Positions 53,486 to 63,526 are shown, counted from the first letter of the stretch. The stretch: 64,000 bases of DNA from Methylomicrobium sp035916875 (GCF_035916875.1 NZ_JAXUHN010000084.1:55020-119019), one strand, 5' to 3'. Notes: generated by a model not told the origin, from the letters alone. Translations and numbers: made by a program.

Positions 53486-53513
53486 ATCGCTATATACTTT
53501 ATTATATAGCGAT
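53486..53513. promoter_or_regulatory. Perfect ModE-type operator
   Basis: ATCGCTATATA (53486-53496) and TATATAGCGAT (53503-53513) form a perfect 11-bp inverted repeat with a 6-base spacer, matching the known ModE box pattern (ATCGnTATATA-n6-TATAnCGAT). It sits in the divergent region between modA and modE, where ModE-molybdate would repress the mod operon. Confidence 0.82.
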
Positions 53514-53589
53514 TTTTTCGATATGCTCTTTCCCCCCCAGAAAACAATAGACCGCCGAAAACATTCGACATTTTTGAGTAGGGACGCCA

Positions 53590-54350
53590 TGAAACCGAAT
53601 GACATTAAACCTCACCACTGGATCGCGGGTGACTTGCGCGGCTGACACCCTGGACGCTCGTATGATTGAACTATTGAAGGCGATAGAGCAAACGGGTTCG
53701 ATTAACCAAGCCGCCAAACGGATTGGTCTGCGTTGCAAAGGCCCCTGGCAAAAGCTCGAAAGGCCAATAATGGGGCCCCGCAAGCCTTGCTGGCGACCGC
53801 CATTGGCAACAAAGGGGCGCATTAACGCCAGCCTCGGGCATTGCTGGCATTATTTACCCGCCTGGAGCAGCAGCATAAGGCTTTTATCGCCGATCTGAAA
53901 GCGCGGCCTTGCCGAAGATCCCGATACCATTCTGCTTCTTCAGCGTTTGGAGGTTAAGACCAGTACCCACAACCCGCTTTTCCGTAAAGTCACCATGATC
54001 GATCGGGCCGAAGCGGATGCGCAAATTATTGTCCATCTAAAAGGCGGGGAGCAGATTGTCGCCTCATTTAGTACGGCTTCGCTTGACGAACAGGGTATCA
54101 GCATCGACACCGATTCCGTGTTAATGATTAATAGCGCCGACATTACGCTGTTGACCGATCTCGAACTCAAACCGATTTCGGCCCGTAACCGCTTAGCTGC
54201 AAGATCATGCGCATACAACACGGCATCGCGGATTCGGAGGCCATCATATTACTGCCCAACGTCGAAATTCTGGCCGCGATACTCGTTAACTTTTTGCGCT
54301 CCAGCTCAGGCCGCCAGCAGCCCATGCGGCCACGCACTGGCTTACCCGCG
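53590..54350 (+). pseudogene. modE: Broken molybdate regulator gene modE
   Basis: Pieces of ModE appear in order but in different frames: MKPNDIKPH; then ARMIELLKAIEQTGSINQAA with AKRIGL (DNA-binding helix-turn-helix); then NNGAPQALLATAIGNKG; then ALLALFTRLEQQHKAFIADL; then LAEDPDTILLLQRLEVKTS and a first Mop repeat (IIVHLKGGEQIVASFSTASL); then KIMRIQHGIADSEAIILLPN of the second repeat. At least four frameshifts are needed to join them, so no functional protein can be made. The gene is divergent from modA across the operator. Confidence 0.85.
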
Positions 54351-54391
54351 TAAGATGTTTCCCAGCCAGAAACTGGCTGGGATAGCTCTCG

Positions 54392-55018
54392 TTACTTGCC
54401 CGCACTTGCCGTCAAATAACTGGAGATCAGATTGCGGTAGTCTGGAATATGGCTGGAAAACAGCGCCCCCAGTCCTTCAACATCATTCCTCCAGTCGCGA
54501 TGCAGTTCGCAAGCGACGCCGAACCACGTCATCAGTTGTACCCCGGCCGCGGCCATTCGATCCCACGCGGCATTACGAGTGATTTCGTTGAAAGTGCCCG
54601 AGGCATCGGTCACCACAAATACATCAAACCCCTCTTCAATGGCCGAGAGCGCGGGAAATGCGACGCAGACCTCGGTGACAACACCGGCAATAATCAGTTG
54701 CTTCTTGCCCGTAGCCTTAACCGCCTTGACGAAGTCCTCGTTATCCCAGGCATTAATCTGCCCTGGACGCGCAATATACGGGGTCTCTGGGAAAGTCTCC
54801 TTCAGCTCGGTAACCAGGGGGCCGTTAGGGCCATTTTCAAAACTGGTCGTCAAGATGGTGGGTAACTTGAAATACTGAGCCAAGTCAGCGAGCGCCAGCA
54901 CATTATTCTTGAACTTATCCGGATCGATATCCCGCACCAGCGACAGCAGACCTGTCTGATGGTCCACCAACAAAACGGCCGCATTGTTTTTATCGAGACG
55001 GGTATAAGGCTTTGCCAT
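54392..55018 (-). CDS. Isochorismatase-family hydrolase (YcaC-like)
   Basis: The 208-residue enzyme has the cysteine hydrolase triad pattern: Asp in AAVLLVDHQTGL, Lys in the middle segment, and the nucleophile in IIAGVVTEVCVAFPALSAIEEG. The closest recognised type is YcaC, an octameric hydrolase of unknown substrate. A strong AGGAG ribosome binding site lies before ATG 55018. It lies downstream of a broken pirin gene and opposite a LysR regulator, an arrangement often seen for pirin/isochorismatase pairs. Confidence 0.88.
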   Translation of the reverse strand: MAKPYTRLDKNNAAVLLVDHQTGLLSLVRDIDPDKFKNNVLALADLAQYFKLPTILTTSFENGPNGPLVTELKETFPETPYIARPGQINAWDNEDFVKAVKATGKKQLIIAGVVTEVCVAFPALSAIEEGFDVFVVTDASGTFNEITRNAAWDRMAAAGVQLMTWFGVACELHRDWRNDVEGLGALFSSHIPDYRNLISSYLTASAGK

Positions 55019-55140
55019 GATGATTCTCCTAAATTATAAGGTTGAGGTTAATGTTGTCGAACAAGTCAACCGTGTGAAGACTGTCCTCCGTTCGACGGGC
55101 TGAAAAACTCAGCTAAGTGCAGGAATCCTGCCAAACTCTC

Positions 55141-55894
55141 CTATTGGTAATCCGCCATGGTCTGGCGGATTTCGTTCCGGACGTTCAATCACGAACGCTC
55201 CGTAACCCACGACTGGCTCATTAACTCGGTTCTCCGGGCAGCAATAACAGTTTTGCGTCATCGCCGGCTACGATGTCAAGGTAATCGCCGGCACTATCCA
55301 GTACCACAAGTTGTGCCTCTTCCGCAAAGCGGTCACCGTTAATCCGAACTTTTCCGCTCAAAACGGCAAGCAATGTATTCCAGACCGCGCGCGCTTATTC
55401 GGGTTTGGCCTGGATGCGGCCGAATGTCCAGACGATCATTGGCTAAAATGTCAGAGCAGGCCATGTCGCACCGCCATGGCTTCCGGCAATCACCCGCACG
55501 GTTCCCGTGTTGCGAGGCAGTTCAATCTCCGGAATGGCCTGATTCGGGATGGATTGATACTTCGGCCAGGTCATCATGTGCGCAGCCGGCAGATTGACCC
55601 AGAACTGAACCATTTCGAGCATGCCGCCCGGCCGGGTAAAGCTTTCGTAGTGAAGCGCCTCATGCATAATACCGTTCCCTGCGGTCATCCACTGGACATC
55701 ACCGGTACGATCGCACCGCCCTGCCCCGTCGAGTCCCGGTGTTCGACTTCGCCCTGATACACGATCGTGACGGGCGGGTGTGCGCCGGTCCTCCATAATC
55801 CAGATGCAGAAACGAACTCATTCTGGCTACCTGCCGGAATCATGGGAAAACAACGAACGTACGGCAAAGCCGTCCCCGTGTACTTGAGGCGCAC
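55141..55894 (-). pseudogene. Broken pirin gene
   Basis: Pirin segments are found in different frames: VTIVYQGEVEHRDSTGQGG; GDVQWMTAGNGIMHEALHYE with MLEMVQFWVNLPAAHMM; a C-terminal cupin part AVLSGKVRINGDRFAEEAQL; and NEIRQTMADYQ with a stop at 55141. Joining them needs at least three frameshifts, and the N terminus is degraded. Pirins are cupin proteins, some with quercetinase activity. The gene was probably the first of a pirin-isochorismatase operon under the divergent LysR regulator. Confidence 0.78.
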
Positions 55895-56029
55895 TTTGAA
55901 TCGTAATGATTTTTTTTAATCGTTTGCTCCTGCTGCAGATGATTAACGATTACAGTATATTGATAAGACAGTTTATTGTGTAGACAGCAAAAAAACGATT
56001 ATAGCGTTCCATAAATAGGACAATACACG

Positions 56030-56935
56030 ATGCAGGACCTGAACGATCTTTATTACTACGTCAAAGTGGTCGACCACGGCGGCTTTGCCTCTGCGAGCCG
56101 GATACTGGCTATCCCTAAGTCCAAATTGAGCCGAAGGATAGCTCTGCTGGAGGAGCGACTGGGAGTCAGGCTGATTCAGCGATCAACCCGGCGTTTTTCG
56201 GTCACCGAGATTGGACAAACTTATTATGAGCACTGCAATGCCATGCTGGTAGAGGCCGAGGCGGCCCAGGAGTCCATTGACGTTACGCGCGCAAAACCTT
56301 GCGGAACGATCAGATTGACCTGTCCCCCGGCGCTGCTGCACGCGCATATCGGAAGCATGCTTGCGGACTTCATGGCTTTGAATCCCTTGGTTGCGATTCA
56401 TCTCGAGGCCAGCAATCGCAGAGTCGATCCGATCGGAGAAGGTATCGATCTGGCAATCCGCGTCCGCCAGCCTCCTATAGAGAACAGCGATCTGGTCATG
56501 CGTATTTTCTCGGATCGCCGGCAATGCCTGGTAGCCAGCCCCGCCCTGATAGAACGATACGGTCTACCAAGCTTTCCGGCGGATCTTGCCGACCGGCCCA
56601 GCCTGTCGCATGGGACGCCTCAAAATGAACACATCTGGATTTTGTTGGGACCTGATAACACACAAGTTTCATTACGCCATGCGCCGAAGTTTATTTCGAA
56701 CGACATGATTGCCCTGCGCACTGCGGCAGTTGCGGGAATTGGAATCGCTAAGTTGCCCGCCATGTTTATCCGGGGAGAGTTGGCCAACGGGTCGCTGGTC
56801 AAGGTGTTGCCGGAGTGGACGCCAAACCGTGAGATCATTCATGCTGTGTATCCGTCACGCAGAGGATTGCTCCCTTCCGTGCGCGCGTTAATTGATTTTC
56901 TGTCAACCCGGTATGGAGAGATGGACGAAAAATAA
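56030..56935 (+). CDS. LysR-family transcriptional regulator
   Basis: The 301-residue protein has an N-terminal winged helix-turn-helix (DLYYYVKVVDHGGFASASRILAIPKSKLSRRIALLEERLG) and a LysR effector domain (GTIRLTCPPALLHAHIGSMLADF onward). TAGGA precedes ATG 56030. It is divergent from the pirin pseudogene and isochorismatase gene, its likely targets. The family resembles regulators of pirin/WrbA-type stress genes. The effector is unknown. Confidence 0.9.
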   Translation: MQDLNDLYYYVKVVDHGGFASASRILAIPKSKLSRRIALLEERLGVRLIQRSTRRFSVTEIGQTYYEHCNAMLVEAEAAQESIDVTRAKPCGTIRLTCPPALLHAHIGSMLADFMALNPLVAIHLEASNRRVDPIGEGIDLAIRVRQPPIENSDLVMRIFSDRRQCLVASPALIERYGLPSFPADLADRPSLSHGTPQNEHIWILLGPDNTQVSLRHAPKFISNDMIALRTAAVAGIGIAKLPAMFIRGELANGSLVKVLPEWTPNREIIHAVYPSRRGLLPSVRALIDFLSTRYGEMDEK

Positions 56936-57369
56936 CCGTATGAAAGCTTGACCCTTCATACCTCGTCAATGATGTGGATGCAATGAGATGCAAGAGCGGG
57001 CTTACCAATATGGCCTAGATTAAAGCTGCTTGAGGCTCTCGGAATCCGCCGGGTATCAAGGGCCTGGGCCTGTACACTAGCGAGATCACCGGTTATGAGA
57101 GGATTGGCACTAACCTTTTCCCTTCCCACGCTCCACGTGAAAATGCAGTAGCGATACGCCGGCGTCGAAGCCAAGCCGGCCCGCTACAAACATCGATACC
57201 CAGAGAAAGAGAGATTGTGAGGGAAAATCGGTACTCGGAAACCGCCCCGTTAAAAAGTTGAACGGCCGTGTTAATAAGCTATTGCGATCGTAAATGTAGA
57301 CTTTTTACACCATAGCGACTTATCTGCTCATACAAAAATATCACCGCGAAACATTTATCGTCCCGTTAC
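56936..57369. other. Gene-free stretch between the LysR gene and the TolC-type gene
   Basis: No credible gene. A weak inverted repeat GTATGAA/TTCATAC (56938-56944/56955-56961) lies just after the LysR stop and could end that transcript. Confidence 0.35.
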
Positions 57370-58947
57370 CTACGGAACACTGAGGCCAAATTTTTCGCTA
57401 TCCGTATTCCGGTCTCCCTGGCCCTGCTCCCCTGAAGCATAAACCAGGGTTGCGGCGGATCGGAGTAAAGCCGCGCGGCTATCGATTTCAGTATAACGGG
57501 CGCGCGCCAAATCCTTTTGCGCGGAAAGCAGCTCTATCACCGTGGAAAAACCGTGGATATACGATTCTTGTGTGGCGGCATAGGATTCTTCCGCCGCTTT
57601 CAGCAAGGCTAGCGCAAACTCGCGCTTTTCCAGCGCGGTTTTGGTATCGGCATAGGCTTTCCAAATATCGCGCATGATCTCCAGTCGCAGGGCCTCAAGC
57701 TGAGCCCTGGAAGCTTCTTTCCTGGCTTCTGCTTCGCGCACGGCATTGCTGCGTTCAAAGCCATCGAACAAGGTCCATTCCACAGTCAGCATCGCGGTAC
57801 CAACCAGATTACTGGCCGAATAACTCTCATTGCCGGGCGGATGGGTATGCACATCTCCCCAGTATTGATTGCCAAGCTTGCCGTCCAGGGAAATCTTGGG
57901 CCAGAACTCGGCTCTAGCCTTATTGACTTCCGCTTCGCGCGCGCGCAATTCCGCAAGACGCGCCAACAGATCGGGGCGTTGCTCCAATGCCTGATCGACG
58001 ATTTTTTCGACCGATTGTACCAGCCCTGCGGGTAACGGCAGTTTGCTCAAGTCTATCAGTTGCAAGGAATAGGAAGGCGAGATACCCAAGCTTGCAGTCA
58101 GATCGGCATGCAACTGAATCGCCGAACTGCGTGCATCCTGGAGGTCATAGCTGGCTTTTGCCTGCTCTTGTATCGCCAGCAGCAAATCGGGGCGTGTCGC
58201 CAGGCCTTTGTCGAATTTCGCCTTCACCGAAGCAGTACCGGCGTTTGCGGCCTCCAACGTCTGCTGCGCCGCAGTTACCCTGGACAGAGCCGCCTGATAG
58301 GCAAAAAAGCTGGTCGCAACCCCATAGGCGATTTCCTGATGCTTGCGGTTAAAGGAAAAATTAGCCGCACTCAAACGTTGCACGCCGGCGTTGACCGTGG
58401 CCTCCCGACGCCCGAAATCGAACAATGTCCATGCCAAGTCCAGACCGCCATAAGAAGAGTAGCCATGGCTTACCAACGCACCGCCGGGGATGGGGAAGCT
58501 CGTCTTGAAATATTGCCCGAACGCCATGGCCGTCAGCGTCGGATACCAGGCGCTGCGATTCCGTTCGAGCCGAGCAGCGGCGGCTTTCGCCTCCTCCCAG
58601 CTAACCCTGGTTTCCGGGTTGGCGTGCAAGGCCAGATCGACCAGCGCCGGAAGATCGTAGGTTATCTTGGTATCGATCAGGCTACCCCCCTGCGGGCGAC
58701 TGGCCGCAGCGATCTGTTGCGGCCTTATCCCGGTCTCGTCATCATGCCAATAAGCGGCAGGGTCTGCAGGTATGGACGCAGAAGGCTTATCGATCTGCGC
58801 AACGCTCGGCGGCATGCAGGCTGTCAACACCAGCGCTGCGGGTATCGCCAAACGTTTGACATATCGCGACAGACATGGCAACAATGCCAACACGTTATCG
58901 CGCTTGCAGCGCCGCAACTCGCTTAAATTTGAAAAAATCTTGTTCAA
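57370..58947 (-). CDS. TolC-family outer membrane efflux lipoprotein
   Basis: The 525-residue product has a lipoprotein-type signal (LAIPAALVLTAC, Cys at residue 44) and two outer-membrane-factor repeats with long helices: LVDLALHANPETRVSWEEAKAA and ERSNAVREAEARKEASRAQLEAL. SSYGGLDLAWTLFDFGRREA and LTVEWTLFDGFERS are the two typical strands before the coils. It would form the outer membrane channel for the HlyD/FUSC pump encoded divergently from 59080. The frame begins at a TTG (58947), and a start nearer the signal sequence is possible. Confidence 0.87.
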   Translation of the reverse strand: MNKIFSNLSELRRCKRDNVLALLPCLSRYVKRLAIPAALVLTACMPPSVAQIDKPSASIPADPAAYWHDDETGIRPQQIAAASRPQGGSLIDTKITYDLPALVDLALHANPETRVSWEEAKAAAARLERNRSAWYPTLTAMAFGQYFKTSFPIPGGALVSHGYSSYGGLDLAWTLFDFGRREATVNAGVQRLSAANFSFNRKHQEIAYGVATSFFAYQAALSRVTAAQQTLEAANAGTASVKAKFDKGLATRPDLLLAIQEQAKASYDLQDARSSAIQLHADLTASLGISPSYSLQLIDLSKLPLPAGLVQSVEKIVDQALEQRPDLLARLAELRAREAEVNKARAEFWPKISLDGKLGNQYWGDVHTHPPGNESYSASNLVGTAMLTVEWTLFDGFERSNAVREAEARKEASRAQLEALRLEIMRDIWKAYADTKTALEKREFALALLKAAEESYAATQESYIHGFSTVIELLSAQKDLARARYTEIDSRAALLRSAATLVYASGEQGQGDRNTDSEKFGLSVP

Positions 58948-59079
58948 TCTTCAATTCTGTTGTGGAATAAATATTTTTTCGGATGTTTAACTTTAGTAGC
59001 TGAACAGAAATATTTTTAACATAATAAAGCAAATGTTCTTACGATTATTACAATTTAGTTTTCCGTTCAGGCACAAGTC

Positions 59080-59349
59080 ATGATATTGAAATCAAGATTG
59101 CGAAAAACAGTTTTTCCGGCTGTATTTTCCGTTTTTTTGACGGCTTGCGATCCGATGCTGAGTATTGAAGGCTCGTTCTGGCCGGCCTGGATCATCTGTA
59201 TTCTGGCAGGACTGGCGCTAACCATGGTACTCACCTGGCAATTGGTAAGGCATAGACTGGCGCCGTATCTCGGGCCGCCTTTATTGATTTTTCCGAGCCT
59301 ATGGGCATTATGTACATTTGTCATCTGGTTATTATTTTACTCTACATAA
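59080..59349 (+). CDS. YtcA-like small membrane lipoprotein
   Basis: The 89-residue protein has a lipobox (VFSVFLTAC with the Cys near residue 23) and two further hydrophobic segments (AWIICILAGLALTMVLTW, LLIFPSLWALCTFVIWLLF). YtcA-like proteins accompany FUSC/HlyD efflux genes. ATG 59080 has AGG upstream. The HlyD gene follows 18 bp downstream, so it belongs to the pump operon. Its exact role is unknown. Confidence 0.75.
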   Translation: MILKSRLRKTVFPAVFSVFLTACDPMLSIEGSFWPAWIICILAGLALTMVLTWQLVRHRLAPYLGPPLLIFPSLWALCTFVIWLLFYST

Positions 59350-59367
59350 ACGCTGGCGCCCACCATC

Positions 59368-60555
59368 ATGGAAAACAGTCAAACTGACAATCACCTTGTA
59401 AACCAGCGACGCCGCATGTTGCTTGGACGACTCATCGGTACATTAATTGTGCTGGCAGCAGTCGTGACCGGGATGCTTGTCTGGCGCATAAATTATAAAA
59501 GCCCGCGCACCAATGACGCGATGATTCGGGCAAACATCGTCGGCATCGCGCCTGAAGTGGACGGCCGTATCGTGGAATTGCACGTCGAAGACAATCAGTA
59601 CGTCAAGCAAGGCGACCTGCTTTTTGTGATCGATCCGCGCCCCTATCAGGCTAAACTGGACCAGGCCAAAGCGGAATTGCTGGTGGTCGAAAAAGAAGTG
59701 GAGTCGCGGCGCGCCACCAGCGGCTCCGCCGAAATCGCCATCGAGCGGCTGGAACACCAACGCGCTGCGGCCGGCGCCGAAGTCACCCGGCTTGAGGCGG
59801 AGGACGAATATCTGCATAACTACCTGGAACGCCTTGAGCCGCTGGCGGAAAAAGTCTACGTAACCGCCGACCAGATCAAGCAAGCCCGCTCCAAATATGC
59901 CGCCTCACGTGCCGCACTGGCCGATGCACGCGCGAAGGAGCTTTCGGCCCGTAGCGCGATCGCCGAAGCCAAAAGCGAGAGCCGACGCGCCGTATCCCTG
60001 ATTGCCCAAGTCGGCAACGTCAATGCCCGTATCGAAGCGGCCAAGGCTGCCGTTACCGCCGCCGAACTCGACGTGGAATACTGCTACGTGCGGGCGCCTT
60101 TCGACGCTTACGTCACCAACCTAAATATACGCGAGGGCGAATACGCCAAGACCGGAACGCAAATATTCGCATTGGTCGACGACCGCCATTGGTATGCCAT
60201 CGCTAACTTCAAGGAAACCTACTTACGTTCCATCCATCCCGGCCAGGAAGCCGAAGTATTCCTCGTCGGTTATCCCGGAAAACACTATCGGGGCGTGGTT
60301 ACCGGCATCGGCTGGGCCAATTATCCCGATAATATCAAGCAACAAGGTGTGTTGCCCGAGGTTCAGCGCACACTGAACTGGGTCATCCTTGCATCCCGCT
60401 TTCCGGTGCGCATTGAGATAAGCGAACGCGACGCCGAGCATCCCTTGCGCATGGGCATGACCGCTTTCGTGACCCTTCTGGATCGCCCTGCAGGAAATCC
60501 TACGCTTTTGCCTGCAAATGAGAAGGGAGTAACCCAAGTCCCGCAGTCCCGATGA
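59368..60555 (+). CDS. HlyD-family efflux adaptor (EmrA/AaeA-like)
   Basis: The 395-residue adaptor has one N-terminal membrane helix (LIGTLIVLAAVVTGMLVW), a lipoyl half (APEVDGRIVELHVEDNQYVKQGD), a long coiled-coil hairpin with Ala/Glu/Arg-rich helices, the second lipoyl half (YVRAPFDAYVTNLNIREGEY) and a barrel domain. It links an inner-membrane pump to the TolC-type protein. The gene overlaps the FUSC gene by four bases and follows ytcA, forming an operon for export of organic acids or dyes. Confidence 0.92.
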   Translation: MENSQTDNHLVNQRRRMLLGRLIGTLIVLAAVVTGMLVWRINYKSPRTNDAMIRANIVGIAPEVDGRIVELHVEDNQYVKQGDLLFVIDPRPYQAKLDQAKAELLVVEKEVESRRATSGSAEIAIERLEHQRAAAGAEVTRLEAEDEYLHNYLERLEPLAEKVYVTADQIKQARSKYAASRAALADARAKELSARSAIAEAKSESRRAVSLIAQVGNVNARIEAAKAAVTAAELDVEYCYVRAPFDAYVTNLNIREGEYAKTGTQIFALVDDRHWYAIANFKETYLRSIHPGQEAEVFLVGYPGKHYRGVVTGIGWANYPDNIKQQGVLPEVQRTLNWVILASRFPVRIEISERDAEHPLRMGMTAFVTLLDRPAGNPTLLPANEKGVTQVPQSR

Positions 60556-62819
60556 AAACAGGCGACACGGCACCGGTTTCCACGCAAAGCAAAAATCCGG
60601 GCACACTCTGGTTCGGGACCAGCCTATGGCAATTTCTAAAGGTTGAACTCAGCGATTTTCCAGGACGGCGGTTAGCCGCATTGCGCGTGTTCATCGTGGT
60701 GCTCACCATTGCCCTGGTCAGCGAAACCCTGCACATCGCACCGCTGGCGCCGATCGCGATTGCGCTGAGCATGAATTGCGACCCGTATTTGAACGCCGGA
60801 CAATCGCTTACGCTCGGGGTACGCCAGTTCGGCTATGTCATCGTCACAGCCTTTGTGTCTGTCGGCGCGCTTATTTTCGCGGGCGATGCTCCCTGGCTGT
60901 TGCTGCCCTTGTCCTTCACGATCATGGCGCTCGCTTTGTTCCACGCCCGCCTGATCGCCTGGCCAACCAGCATTGCCCTCTTGTATGCGACTTCTGTACT
61001 GTACAGCCCGAGCACTCCCGCGGACAATATCTACAGCGCTTTATGGAATATACCGATCATCGGCATACTCGCGATCGGTACATGGACGCTGGTGCAACTG
61101 TCCATCAAGCCGCAAGACCCGCTCAAACTGTTGACATTCAGTATCGCGGAGCAGTTATCCGCCGTGGAAAACATTTTGGGCGCGCACCTGACAGACGATA
61201 ATGCGAATTCCGATGACAAAAAAAGACACAAGCTTCTCACGCCTGGCAGTTTCGGCAAGACTCACGACCTGCTAACCCACGCGGAACTGATCCATCCGTC
61301 ATTGTATAAACATCATGATACTTACCTTGCCTTATTGATCGAAATCGACGGGCTGAGGCAGATCGCCATCTGGCTGGATCAGGTTTTGACCGCCGAGCAT
61401 CGCGGTCAGGCGATGGGCCCGCAGAGATTGGACATGTATCTGGCTTTACAAAGTGTCTGCTCGCTTCTGCGACAAGGCATGGAACAATGGCGCGATGTTT
61501 CCGGCCAAGCCTCGGCGTTGTTACCCGATAAAATTCTCCCCGCCGATTTGCATGAAACCAGCCCTTCTCTGTTAACGGCCATGTGGCGGGCATTGCAGCG
61601 CATCGCCGGCTTGATGCATAGCTTGCATGAGTCGGCGTCATCGCCCGAAATGAAGCCCATGGAAGCCGAGACTGAATTCGGCGATACCGCATGGCTGCCT
61701 GCCTGGTTTGGCTATGAATTCTGGTCGACTCATGCCGACACCCTGCAATATGCCATCAAATTTTCCCTGGGCGCCATACTTTGCACATTGATCGTGGAAA
61801 GCCTGGCTTGGCCTGCTATCAATACCGCCATCATCACTTGCATCATTACTGCGCAAACCAGTCTCGGCGCAGACTACCGCATATCATTGCTGCGTTTGTC
61901 GGGCTCGGCCCTGGGCGGGCTTTGCGCTTACCTCTATGTTTTGGTATTCCAGTCCCAGATCGACTCCATCGTCGGCTTTACCTTGGCAACCGCCCCGGTA
62001 TGGGCAATATCCGCCTGGATTTCCGCCGGTAGCGACCGCATCGCCTATATGGGCAGACAGATCGCTTTTTCGTTGGCACTGTTCGTGTTGCACGATTTCG
62101 GCGCGGTCACCGATTTGAATCTGTCACGCGACCGTGTTATCGGCATTTTGCTCGGCATTATCGTGATGGGGGTATTGGACTATGCGCTATGGCCCCGGCG
62201 TTCGATTGCTCTTGCGCGCATCCATAGCGCATCGGCGTTACACACAATCGCCAGATTTACCGCCTGGCCGCCGGAGCTAAGCCAGATGCTCAAGAGTACC
62301 TTGCCGCTGCGCTTGTCTGCGGAAAAGGATTTGTCCGCCGCCCAAAGTTTTGTCATTCACGCCCTGCTGGAGCCTGATGCCGGTTTAGCCGACCAAATTA
62401 AGGAGCGGGCAGCGCTCGGTACCATTATCGAAGATGCAGGTAATTTATCCGGCTTACTGCTGGTTCGGAGACGTTATCGCTTGCTAGGCGGCCTGCAATT
62501 GGGCAAGTTACCTGATGCACTACAAGAACATAGCCGCGCTTTCGACGCGGAATTGGCAAGGGCCCTGGAAAATGCGGCGCTGATGTTGCACGGCGAACAA
62601 CTGGAGACCCGGACTACCGTTGCCGACATCCACGCCCAACTGACGCAAAGCTACAGCGAACATCATCGCATCGACAGCTTGCCGGCCGACAAGGCTAGGG
62701 ATTGGGAACTACGTTTCATGCTGGATCACCAAATCATGGCGCTGGTAGAACAAATCGAACAAAAGGCTCTAAATTCTGTTTCATATCGCCAGACAGCCAG
62801 CCCGCCAATCGATCGGTAA
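60552..62819 (+). CDS. FUSC-family inner membrane efflux protein
   Basis: The 755-residue protein has two bundles of membrane helices, near residues 45-190 and 400-545, separated and followed by cytoplasmic helical domains, as in AaeB/YccS-type FUSC proteins. WPAINTAIITCIITAQTSLGADYRISLLRLSGSALGG in the second bundle is the FUSC core. It would pump aromatic acids or similar compounds together with the HlyD adaptor and TolC-type channel. It is the last gene of the operon and converges on wrbA. Confidence 0.88.
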   Translation: MKTGDTAPVSTQSKNPGTLWFGTSLWQFLKVELSDFPGRRLAALRVFIVVLTIALVSETLHIAPLAPIAIALSMNCDPYLNAGQSLTLGVRQFGYVIVTAFVSVGALIFAGDAPWLLLPLSFTIMALALFHARLIAWPTSIALLYATSVLYSPSTPADNIYSALWNIPIIGILAIGTWTLVQLSIKPQDPLKLLTFSIAEQLSAVENILGAHLTDDNANSDDKKRHKLLTPGSFGKTHDLLTHAELIHPSLYKHHDTYLALLIEIDGLRQIAIWLDQVLTAEHRGQAMGPQRLDMYLALQSVCSLLRQGMEQWRDVSGQASALLPDKILPADLHETSPSLLTAMWRALQRIAGLMHSLHESASSPEMKPMEAETEFGDTAWLPAWFGYEFWSTHADTLQYAIKFSLGAILCTLIVESLAWPAINTAIITCIITAQTSLGADYRISLLRLSGSALGGLCAYLYVLVFQSQIDSIVGFTLATAPVWAISAWISAGSDRIAYMGRQIAFSLALFVLHDFGAVTDLNLSRDRVIGILLGIIVMGVLDYALWPRRSIALARIHSASALHTIARFTAWPPELSQMLKSTLPLRLSAEKDLSAAQSFVIHALLEPDAGLADQIKERAALGTIIEDAGNLSGLLLVRRRYRLLGGLQLGKLPDALQEHSRAFDAELARALENAALMLHGEQLETRTTVADIHAQLTQSYSEHHRIDSLPADKARDWELRFMLDHQIMALVEQIEQKALNSVSYRQTASPPIDR

Positions 62820-62923
62820 TCACCCGGACCGGTCTTTTCTGTCAGATCGGACGATTGCGACGGTACGACACTATCCATACCGCCGCCCTACAGCAGAAAC
62901 CCTAACGCTTTGTGCTGAGGCTG

Positions 62924-63526
62924 TTAGGCTGATTGCTTCTTGGTTACTTTCGCAACATGGGCTCCCTGGAAACGGGCAATTTTTAATTCATTCTCCGACG
63001 GTTGACGACTGCCATCGCCGCCGGCAAGAGTGCTCGCCCCATAGGGCGATCCGCCGGTGATTTCATTCATGTTCATGATCTCCTGACAGGAATAGGGAAC
63101 GCCCACGATGATCATGCCGTGATGCAGCAAGGTGGTGTGAAACGAGGTGATCGTGGTCTCCTGTCCGCCGTGCTGGGTGGCAGTGGACGTGAATACACTA
63201 CCCACCTTGCCAATCAAGCTGCCGTTGAGCCACAACCTGCCGGTCCGGTCGAGAAAATTGCGCATCTGCGCGCACATATTGCCAAAGCGCGTCGGCGTGC
63301 CAAAGATGATGGCATCGTAGTCCGGCAGTTCGTCCACCATCGCGATCGGCGCCGCTTGATCCAGCTTGGCGCCGGCTTTTCGCGCCACATCTTCCGGCAC
63401 CAGATCGGGCACGCGCTTGATGGCGACCTCGGTGCCCTCGACGCTGCGCACGCCATCAGCCACCGCTTTCGCCATAGTTTCGATATGGCCATACATGCTG
63501 TAGTAAAGAACGAGAATTTTTGCCAT
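62924..63526 (-). CDS. wrbA: NAD(P)H:quinone oxidoreductase WrbA
   Basis: The 200-residue flavodoxin-fold enzyme has the FMN phosphate loop YYSMYGHIETMAKAV, the FGTPTRFGNMCAQMRNFLD motif and the HGGQETTITSFHTTLLHHG loop, which define WrbA. It reduces quinones with two electrons and limits redox cycling. AGGAG precedes ATG 63526. Convergent with the FUSC gene, and close to the LysR/isochorismatase genes with which wrbA is often grouped. Confidence 0.95.
   Translation of the reverse strand: MAKILVLYYSMYGHIETMAKAVADGVRSVEGTEVAIKRVPDLVPEDVARKAGAKLDQAAPIAMVDELPDYDAIIFGTPTRFGNMCAQMRNFLDRTGRLWLNGSLIGKVGSVFTSTATQHGGQETTITSFHTTLLHHGMIIVGVPYSCQEIMNMNEITGGSPYGASTLAGGDGSRQPSENELKIARFQGAHVAKVTKKQSA

Noticed and set aside
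53599..53898. Short frame read as an intact small helix-turn-helix protein
   Set aside because: Adjacent frames contain the rest of ModE in order, so it is one piece of a frameshifted gene.
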